DNA of 18,667 nt, from positions 1 to 18,667 of the forward strand of contig JAEZZM010000009.1 of the NCBI GenBank assembly GCA_023418575.1, read 5' to 3'. The stretch's first letter is position 1. The number at the start of each line of letters is the position of its first letter. The notes under the pieces are model-generated. The model saw only the letters and a list, made by a program, of their open reading frames with translations. It had not been told where the DNA came from and searched no databases. Source of the stretch: Actinomycetes bacterium. GTDB taxonomy: Bacteria > Actinomycetota > Coriobacteriia > Coriobacteriales > JAEZZM01. Below, one piece after another: positions 13,704 through 18,667 of the stretch. The position numbers were made by a program, and so were the translations under genes.

Positions 13704-13737
13704 GATGTGCTCCAGCTTCTAAGGAGCACCTCTCATC
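13704..13737 (+). promoter_or_regulatory. Intercistronic hairpin between rpsQ and rplN
   Basis: GTGCTCC (13707-13713) pairs perfectly with GGAGCAC (13723-13729) around a 9-base loop. An outer GATG (13704-13707) can pair with CATC (13734-13737). There is no T tract, so it is not an intrinsic terminator. It may stabilise or process the mRNA at the S10/spc boundary. Confidence 0.5.
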
Positions 13738-13763
13738 TGATCTAGTTGTTATCGGAGGAACCG

Positions 13764-14132
13764 ATGATTCAAGCAGAATCCGTGCTTAACGTTGCTGATA
13801 ACTCTGGTGCTCGTAAAGTAAAGTGCATCAAGGTAATCGGTGGTTCAAAGCGCCGTTATGCTGGTCTTGGTGATGTTATTATCTGCAGCGTTAAAGAGGC
13901 TGCTCCAAACGGAAACATCAAGAAAGGTGACGTAGTACGTGCTGTTATCGTTCGTACTAAAAAAGAGTCACGCCGCAAGGACGGTAGCTATATCCGCTTT
14001 GATCAAAACTCAGTTGTTTTGATTGATGCAAACGGTGCCCCACGTGGTACTCGTATCTTTGGCCCTGTTGCTCGTGAGCTTCGTGATCGTAAGTACATGA
14101 AGATTGTCTCACTAGCTCCTGAGACACTGTAG
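13764..14132 (+). CDS. rplN: 50S ribosomal protein L14 (uL14)
   Basis: L14 helps form inter-subunit bridges and contacts elongation factors. The start at 13764 (MIQAESVLNVADNSGARKVKCIKV) gives 122 aa, the near-universal bacterial length, with GGAGG 5 bases upstream. Core motifs include GDVIICSVKEAAP, VRAVIVRTKKE and ANGAPRGTRIFGPVARELR. In many bacteria it is the first gene of the spc operon. Confidence 0.98.
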   Translation: MIQAESVLNVADNSGARKVKCIKVIGGSKRRYAGLGDVIICSVKEAAPNGNIKKGDVVRAVIVRTKKESRRKDGSYIRFDQNSVVLIDANGAPRGTRIFGPVARELRDRKYMKIVSLAPETL

Positions 14133-14150
14133 CAGAAAGTGAGATCGACC

Positions 14151-14468
14151 ATGGCTAAGATGAACATTATTAAGGGCGATAAGGTAAGAGTTATCGCTGG
14201 TAAAGATAAGGGTAAAGAGGGCGTAGTTCTTCGTGCTTATCCTCAAAAGCAGCGTGTAGTTGTTGAGAAGGTAAACATTGTTAAGAAAGCTACTCGCCCC
14301 ACTCCAGCTAACAATCGTGGTGGCATTGTAAGCCAAGAGGCTCCTATCCACGTATCAAATGTTATGCTGATTGACCCAAGCAACGGTCAGCCAACTCGTG
14401 TTGGTCGCAAGCGCAATGCAGAGGGCAAACTCATCCGCTACTGCAAAAAGACCGGAACTGAGCTCTAA
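14151..14468 (+). CDS. rplX: 50S ribosomal protein L24 (uL24)
   Basis: L24 is an assembly-initiating protein of the large subunit. The KOW motif is at residues about 8-30 (KGDKVRVIAGKDKGKEGVVL), and the C-terminal RVGRKRNAEGKLIRYCKKTG is typical. The ATG at 14151 (MAKMNIIKGD, 105 aa) is preferred over a GTG at 14139. The ribosome binding site is weak (AGTGAG). L5, S14, S8 and the rest of the spc operon would normally follow. Instead a terminator and convergent unrelated genes come next. Confidence 0.97.
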   Translation: MAKMNIIKGDKVRVIAGKDKGKEGVVLRAYPQKQRVVVEKVNIVKKATRPTPANNRGGIVSQEAPIHVSNVMLIDPSNGQPTRVGRKRNAEGKLIRYCKKTGTEL

Positions 14469-14480
14469 GAGTTTAGTATC

Positions 14481-14518
14481 AAACCTCCCTTAGACCTAGC
14501 GTTTAAGGGAGGTTTTTT
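14481..14518 (+). terminator. Intrinsic terminator ending the ribosomal protein run
   Basis: AAACCTCCCTTA (14481-14492) pairs perfectly with TAAGGGAGGTTT (14504-14515) around an 11-base loop, followed by T6 ending at 14518. The right arm also encodes the last codons and stop of the convergent phosphotransferase gene. On the minus strand the T tract is short, so it works best for the rightward transcript. Confidence 0.92.
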
Positions 14519-15531
14519 ATTATCCAATCAATAAATTCACTATCTACATATGCCTTGATTTTTTTAAAACTATCCTCATCAAGAAGAGATTTGCTTTTAT
14601 CGCAATACTGGCAATATGCCATAGCACACCAGGTCACACCACGCAGGCAATTAAGCGTAATATATGCAAGAGCTCTTTTCTCAAAATTGTGTAAATCAAT
14701 TCTCTTATTTACCGCTTGCCTATATAAGCCCAGACAATCTTGCGCCTCTTCAATGCTTAACATGTGATCTGTTTTCCAAAAGCTGGTTGTGGCTGCCAAA
14801 GCGTGACCAAGGTCTTGAGCTGGATCTGCAAAGAGGGGTTTTTCCCAGTCAATTAGATAGGCGCCCTTATCAGAAATAATAAAGTTTCCTGAGTTGAGCT
14901 CAGTATTAATGATGCAGGGCTGAAAGGCTTCCTCTTTAAGTGCAATGAGCGCATCTTGAGCCTTTCCTTGCAGTCTTTCTATTTGTCTAAGGATACTTGC
15001 ATTGGCGTGATGCGAGTATTTATAAGCATTAAGCATGGATTGACATTCAGAAAATAGGGAATGAGCAGCATCTTTGGGCACAATGAGATGGTGCTGGGGT
15101 ACATGCAAGCTGTGTATGTCAGCAAGGAGCTCTGCTAAGCTAGGGAGGTCATACTTATAATCAAGTGATCGGCCAGCTAAATACTGCATGGTAAAAAATT
15201 CCAGCTTTTCACCCTTAGCATCTTTCAAGAGGTAGTGGCGATAAGCCCCCGCCGTTCTTTTGCTTGCTTCAAGTAACTTGAGAGTTTTATATTCATAGCT
15301 TAGTTGATCCTTAAGATTCATCTGGCTTCCCAGGTTCATGCGGATCACAAGTTTTTTATCTAATTCTTTTTGCTCAAAAAGGAAGTTAAGATTGTATTCT
15401 CCATGGGCAAGAAGATCTAAGCTCCATTTTTGATTGGGGTCCAGCTCATGGTCCTCAAAGAAGCTCTTGTTTGATTCTATATGATTTTTTAGCTGTTCAA
15501 AGTGATGCTTAATCATGTGATTTATTTCCAT
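14503..15531 (-). CDS. APH-fold phosphotransferase with altered catalytic motif
   Basis: This cytoplasmic protein of 342 aa has the kinase-like fold of aminoglycoside/choline/homoserine kinases. Visible features: a nucleotide-binding N-lobe with VIRMN (residues 62-66, Arg where the lobe lysine often lies), a catalytic-loop region NTELNSGNF (209-217), and the metal-binding LIDWE (227-230, Asp228). The catalytic loop of the family is usually HxD...N. Here it reads N-T-E, so Glu211 replaces the expected base Asp, while Asn216 and Asp228 remain. Its ATG overlaps the upstream Fe-S gene by 10 bases, and it is the last gene of the leftward operon. The substrate is unknown. Antibiotic phosphorylation is not supported by context, and a small molecule or surface sugar linked to the neighbouring glycosyltransferase is more likely. 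Confidence 0.75.
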   Translation of the reverse strand: MEINHMIKHHFEQLKNHIESNKSFFEDHELDPNQKWSLDLLAHGEYNLNFLFEQKELDKKLVIRMNLGSQMNLKDQLSYEYKTLKLLEASKRTAGAYRHYLLKDAKGEKLEFFTMQYLAGRSLDYKYDLPSLAELLADIHSLHVPQHHLIVPKDAAHSLFSECQSMLNAYKYSHHANASILRQIERLQGKAQDALIALKEEAFQPCIINTELNSGNFIISDKGAYLIDWEKPLFADPAQDLGHALAATTSFWKTDHMLSIEEAQDCLGLYRQAVNKRIDLHNFEKRALAYITLNCLRGVTWCAMAYCQYCDKSKSLLDEDSFKKIKAYVDSEFIDWIIKNLP

Positions 15532-16703
15532 CGCAGTCTCAGATGATCTCTAAATAAGATCATTGCCGCAGGAGCAGATAGTTCTTGTGCGGTCTCCTTA
15601 ACCCCCAAAGCAGCACTCAATAAGTACAAGACTTCCCAGTTTTCAAGCCTTGTATTGCTGCTTTTGAGAGCAGAATTAAAGCGAGATGCGCAGCTTGCAC
15701 AATAGGTGTAAAGCTGCTTTGTTCTCATATCAATGTGCTGTTCTTGATGATTTTTCTTATCTAGTTTTTCCAGCTCCTTTATAAAGAGGCTATTACAATT
15801 AGATATATGCTCTCTTGAGAAGTGATTGACCTGACCACCCAGTCCGCAGCATGCAAGAGCGTTGAGAGCAGGATATGCGCCCGGAAGTAAATCCTGAGCA
15901 GCCTTGAAAAAGCTAAGATCATCTCTATCAGGGCAAGAAACATATACTGGATAAGCTTTATCATTTGACTGATCATCTATCTGATCATCTAACTGATCAT
16001 CTAAGTGCACGCCTTGCTGAAGGTGTAAGAAATTTAATTCTTTTAAGAGCTTATAAATAGGAAATATCTTAAGTTTAAGTTTAAGTTCTTTGTCATGCTC
16101 CAAAGAGGCAAGCATGCTTTTGTAGCAGTTGGCACAAAGACAGTAAATCTCACGGATACCTTGTAGGTAGTAAGCTCTTAATTTGGCATCTAGTCCAGTT
16201 TTCCACCCCAACTCAAGCACGGGTTTTTGACAGCATGACGCGCTTATCGCCATAGTATGACCCTGTGTCAGCTCAAGTAGCTTTATGCAGGTTTTGGGGT
16301 ACATTAAAACGGCATTACAGCCAAAATAGATAAGCTTTGTAGCCTTATTTCCTGATTTTGATTGAGATTTTGTCTTAAACTTAGCTTGAGTTGATCTAAA
16401 TGAATATCTTTCCAGTTTTTCTAAGGGATAGTGTTGCTTATACCAAGCATATAAGGGGCGTCTCTGTTCTAAAGATCGTTGGTATAAGCCTATCTCATAA
16501 CCAGAGATATCCACAGGACAAGCGCGTTTGCAATTATCGCAGACAGAGCACTGGTATGCCAAGCTTGGATCAGCTGCAAGATACTGCGCTAGGTTAAGCT
16601 TATGTTTCGATAAAAAATGGCATTGCCTCGTACAGCATCCGCAGTTAATGCAGGCTTGTGTATTAGGCAACTTATGTTTTGCTTTTTCAAGAAAGAGACC
16701 CAC
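15522..16703 (-). CDS. Double-CCG iron-sulfur oxidoreductase subunit, HdrD/GlpC-like
   Basis: The protein has 393 aa with two N-terminal [4Fe-4S] motifs, CINCGCCTRQC and CSVCDNCKRACP (each Cx2Cx2Cx3C). Two cysteine-rich CCG-type modules follow: ASCCQKP with LCANCY, and ACCGLGGQ with YCASCAS. This layout is typical of HdrD, GlpC and LldE-like subunits that pass electrons between a quinone, flavin or disulfide and a partner dehydrogenase. No flavoprotein partner lies in the window. The GTG start at 16703 directly follows an in-frame stop and has AAAGGAG 9 bases upstream, overlapping the glycosyltransferase stop. An odd acidic insert around LDDQLDDQIDDQSND is encoded by a 12-base tandem repeat. 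Cytoplasmic or membrane-peripheral location is inferred, and the electron donor is unknown. Confidence 0.85.
   Translation of the reverse strand: MGLFLEKAKHKLPNTQACINCGCCTRQCHFLSKHKLNLAQYLAADPSLAYQCSVCDNCKRACPVDISGYEIGLYQRSLEQRRPLYAWYKQHYPLEKLERYSFRSTQAKFKTKSQSKSGNKATKLIYFGCNAVLMYPKTCIKLLELTQGHTMAISASCCQKPVLELGWKTGLDAKLRAYYLQGIREIYCLCANCYKSMLASLEHDKELKLKLKIFPIYKLLKELNFLHLQQGVHLDDQLDDQIDDQSNDKAYPVYVSCPDRDDLSFFKAAQDLLPGAYPALNALACCGLGGQVNHFSREHISNCNSLFIKELEKLDKKNHQEQHIDMRTKQLYTYCASCASRFNSALKSSNTRLENWEVLYLLSAALGVKETAQELSAPAAMILFRDHLRLRWK
15958..16005 (-). repeat. 12-bp coding minisatellite
   Basis: Three near-perfect 12-base units lie at 15970-15981, 15982-15993 and 15994-16005 (TGATCATCTA plus two variable bases). 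A degenerate fourth unit is at 15958-15969. They encode a repeated four-residue Asp-Asp-Gln unit inside the Fe-S protein, between its two CCG modules. Unit-length changes would keep the frame. Confidence 0.85.
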
Positions 16704-16718
16704 CTAAACACGGCTCCT

Positions 16719-17480
16719 TTAAGCTTTGTGTTTACATTTACGTCTGCGCCTATAGCGAGCCTGGGCAATTTGCATGTGCAGAAAACAGCGCATAACTGAG
16801 AAAAAACTGCCCTTACCCTTTTTATTAAGAAAGCGCCGAGCAGAACTATAAATATTAAGCTCAAGTTGGTGAATAGCTATTTTAGCTTGCTTAAGTTGAA
16901 GGGAAAATTCATAGTCTTCCATCAGTTTAAGCTTAGGGTCAAAACCCCCAAGGAGAGAGTAGCTGTCTTTATCTATACACAAGCCTTGATCGCCAAAACA
17001 AATCTGCCTACATCTTAGACGCATTCTAGATCCCCATGCCAGCAGTTCTAGGGCAGGGCTGCTGGGGTAAAAACGTAAGCTAAAGCAGGAGGGACTGGGA
17101 GCATTAATGGCCGCCTGAATGCAGTTTTTGTCTAAGCGTGAATCAATGTGCAAGAAGCAGAGACGCTGAGCTTGAGCGTTAAGGGCTCCGCAGTGCAGCT
17201 GCCCGCCTCTTGATGGGGGACAGGATATGATACTTAAACGCTGAAGTCTGGACCTTTTAAAGAATTGCTGCCAAAAGCTGCACAGCAGCTCTAAGCTTTT
17301 ATCGTTACTTGAGCCATCTACAAGGATAAGTTCAGCATGATCTAAACCATCTAAGTTAAGAATTTCTTGAGAAAAGGCTTTAACGAGATCCTCTTCATTA
17401 TAAAAGATGGTAATAATGCTCAATTCCAAGGGAGTATTTGCTGCAGTGGGAGACATAAGCTCAAGTATATTGGTTATCAT
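16719..17480 (-). CDS. Family 2 glycosyltransferase, TIGR04283 type
   Basis: This GT-A glycosyltransferase of 253 aa should transfer a sugar from a nucleotide sugar to an unknown acceptor on the cytoplasmic face. Family hallmarks are visible in order: LSIITIFYNEEDL, ILVDGSSNDKS, SRGGQLHCGA, FLHIDSRL (the DxD-like metal site), FGDQGLCI, GGFDPKLKLMEDYEFS and SSARRF. The ATG at 17480 is preferred because GAGGA lies 9 bases upstream. An ATG at 17507 would overlap the preceding gene and lacks such a site. The family name in databases mentions arsenosugar biosynthesis, but that rests on context in other genomes, and no arsenic gene is present here. It lies 4 bases after the TVP38-family gene and shares its stop region with the next gene's ribosome binding site. 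Confidence 0.85.
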   Translation of the reverse strand: MITNILELMSPTAANTPLELSIITIFYNEEDLVKAFSQEILNLDGLDHAELILVDGSSNDKSLELLCSFWQQFFKRSRLQRLSIISCPPSRGGQLHCGALNAQAQRLCFLHIDSRLDKNCIQAAINAPSPSCFSLRFYPSSPALELLAWGSRMRLRCRQICFGDQGLCIDKDSYSLLGGFDPKLKLMEDYEFSLQLKQAKIAIHQLELNIYSSARRFLNKKGKGSFFSVMRCFLHMQIAQARYRRRRKCKHKA

Positions 17481-17484
17481 ATCT

Positions 17485-18174
17485 CTATTCCTCAAGGTCT
17501 TGTCCATGTTTCATATAAGCTATTGATAACAGGCTGCTTAAAAGGCATAAAGCTAGGAGTAAACACAATGAAACAAGGAAATCTTTAGAATAGGGATCCA
17601 AGGATTTATCGCCCGTATTAATAAAAACAATGATGCCAGGGGCGGTACCCAAAAGGGTACTTAAAAGATAGTTTTTAAAGGAAATACGGCTTAAACCTCC
17701 CAGATAATTTATGAGGTTATAACTTATTAAGGGGATGAGCCGTAGGATAAAAAAGCAGATAAACAAGTTTTTTTGCTTAGGACTGTTAATAAGGGAATAA
17801 AGCTTGGCTGAGAGCCGAGCCTTATGCTTGCGTAGATCCAGAAATCTATTTATTTTGCCGCGCAAAGCATAGCGTGAGATAAGAAACATAATGCTTGAGT
17901 TAATTGCAACAGCTATAAGGGTGTAGAGGCTGCCCCAAAATAAGCCAAAGGCCATTCCTGCAGGTAATACCAGGATGGGTACAGGAAAAAAGAAGATAGG
18001 CAGTGTGCCAAAAAGCATGAGGTACAGCAAGGCCGATAAGATACTATGTTCAGAGATTAAGGCGTGTATGCGCTCCATGGGAAGTAGGTAGGAAAGCGCA
18101 ATGCAGAGCAGCGTGAAAAGTGCAGCCATGCCCAGGGTAGACAAAAACTCTTTAAGATGGGATGTCTTGAGCAT
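17485..18174 (-). CDS. TVP38/TMEM64 (VTT-domain) membrane protein
   Basis: This integral membrane protein of 229 aa belongs to the DedA/VTT superfamily, whose members include lipid scramblases and carrier transporters. The first transmembrane helix is at about residues 14-32. The VTT core follows, with re-entrant-type segments PIFFFPVPILVLPAGMAFG and RLIPLISYNLINYLGGLS, and the family end motif LLGTAPGIIVFINTG. A final helix lies near the C-terminus. It is the first gene of the leftward four-gene operon, and its stop is 4 bases before the glycosyltransferase start. Pairing of VTT proteins with TIGR04283-type glycosyltransferases recurs in genomes, from memory. A role in flipping or exporting a lipid-linked glycan is possible but unproven. 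Confidence 0.87.
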   Translation of the reverse strand: MLKTSHLKEFLSTLGMAALFTLLCIALSYLLPMERIHALISEHSILSALLYLMLFGTLPIFFFPVPILVLPAGMAFGLFWGSLYTLIAVAINSSIMFLISRYALRGKINRFLDLRKHKARLSAKLYSLINSPKQKNLFICFFILRLIPLISYNLINYLGGLSRISFKNYLLSTLLGTAPGIIVFINTGDKSLDPYSKDFLVSLCLLLALCLLSSLLSIAYMKHGQDLEE

Positions 18175-18211
18175 GATGAACAGACCTTATCATCTAGATT
18201 TCTCACATAAG

Positions 18212-18228
18212 TCTTGATATATCTTGAT
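18212..18228. promoter_or_regulatory. Helical-turn direct repeat upstream of VTT gene
   Basis: TCTTGAT occurs at 18212-18218 and 18222-18228, a 10-base period, about 40-55 bases upstream of the VTT gene start. It lies in a 92-base gap that could hold the operon promoter. I see no convincing -35/-10 pair, so operator function is only a suggestion. Confidence 0.25.
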
Positions 18229-18266
18229 GTTGCTAGAGCGGGGGTGGGTAAGCGCGCCACCTCAGT

Positions 18267-18667
18267 TTACTGCCTTAGCTCATACATAGGACGCCTCATG
18301 AGACAGGGTTTAAAGCCACGGCTGTCGTTCAAATCAGATTCGTAGCCGGGCTTGTAGCCTACAACACCATGAAGCCGCCATTGCTTTAAACTTACAAGCG
18401 CAGAAATTATAGCATCTAGGTCCAAAAGCTCCTGAGGATTTAGGCTACAAAAATTATATTTTGGAATAAGAATAGCCCTAGTATCACTAAGTTCTATGAT
18501 CCAGCAAAAAGAGCCTTCGTGCATCGATACGGGTAGCTGCCCCAGCTCATAGCTTAGTAGATCTTCTATATAGTCAATATCGCTCAATTTAAAAGGTATA
18601 TAAAGCTCAAGATCTTGCTCAAAAATTCTTTGGCTAAGCTGCTTAAATACAGAAGCATGTGACCACT
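18267..18667 (-). CDS. Unidentified protein, N-terminus outside window
   Basis: The leftward frame stops at 18267 and remains open to the right edge, so the gene begins beyond base 18667. At least 133 residues are visible. A TTG at 18587 could be mistaken for a start, but the upstream codons (for example SQRIFEQDLELYIPF) read as protein, and no ribosome binding site stands before the TTG. The visible part is mixed alpha/beta, with acidic helices (DIDYIEDLLSYELG), a strand-like WIIELSDTRAILIP segment and a basic C-terminus MRRPMYELRQ. There are no Cys-rich, membrane or nucleotide-binding motifs that I recognise. It lies 92 bases upstream of the VTT gene on the same strand and might belong to the same functional unit. 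Confidence 0.6.
   Translation of the reverse strand, partial: WSHASVFKQLSQRIFEQDLELYIPFKLSDIDYIEDLLSYELGQLPVSMHEGSFCWIIELSDTRAILIPKYNFCSLNPQELLDLDAIISALVSLKQWRLHGVVGYKPGYESDLNDSRGFKPCLMRRPMYELRQ

Noticed and set aside
13704..13737. Intrinsic terminator between S17 and L14
   Set aside because: The stem is good but no T tract follows, so it was listed as a regulatory hairpin.
14503..15531. Aminoglycoside resistance kinase
   Set aside because: The fold is shared with APH enzymes, but the catalytic loop is altered and the neighbours are glycosyltransferase, VTT and Fe-S genes with no mobile element.
16719..18174. Arsenosugar biosynthesis pair
   Set aside because: The label comes from the glycosyltransferase family name. 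No ArsM, ArsS or other arsenic gene is in the window.
1..18667. CRISPR array, tRNA, rRNA, insertion sequence or prophage
   Set aside because: No regularly spaced repeats, tRNA-like cloverleaf, transposase or integrase was seen on either strand.

Overview
The window most likely comes from a low-GC anaerobic actinomycete of the class Coriobacteriia, perhaps Atopobiaceae-like. That placement rests on the general look of the ribosomal proteins, the modest GC content and the anaerobic gene content (corrinoid methyltransferase, HdrD/GlpC-type Fe-S protein). It is an inference from recognition, not from a search.

Layout. (1) 1-1764 (+): a corrinoid-linked methyltransferase that enters from outside the window. 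It has an MtaA/uroporphyrinogen-decarboxylase-like Zn methyltransferase domain followed by a domain resembling the B12-dependent methionine synthase activation domain. Residues at the very edge look like the tail of a corrinoid-binding domain. (2) 1781-8301: a carbohydrate-uptake locus. A lipoprotein binding protein and two permeases run leftward. An MsmK/UgpC-type ATPase and a GH123-like (DUF4091) protein run rightward. The divergent intergenic region carries a 38-bp direct repeat spaced 53 bp apart. (3) 8302-14518 (+): part of the S10/spc ribosomal protein cluster, in the order L3, L4, L23 | L2, S19, L22, S3, L16, L29, S17 | L14, L24. S10 is absent from its usual place before L3, a terminator follows L23, and the run stops at a terminator after L24 where L5 would be expected. 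L3 has a clear promoter and a folded leader. L2 has its own long folded leader. (4) 14503-18667 (-): a tight four-gene operon (TVP38/VTT membrane protein, TIGR04283-type glycosyltransferase, double-CCG Fe-S protein, APH-fold phosphotransferase) preceded by an unidentified gene cut by the window edge.

How the parts work together. The sugar locus would bind a glycan fragment outside the cell (SBP), import it (two permeases plus ATPase) and process it with the GH123-like protein, although that protein has Gln where the family's catalytic Glu is expected. The ribosomal genes are split into at least two transcription units with separate RNA leaders, which suggests L2-S17 is controlled independently of L3-L23. 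The leftward operon looks like a membrane/cell-surface glycosylation or redox module of unknown product. It is the best candidate for an undescribed system, together with the fused corrinoid methyltransferase and the L2 leader RNA.
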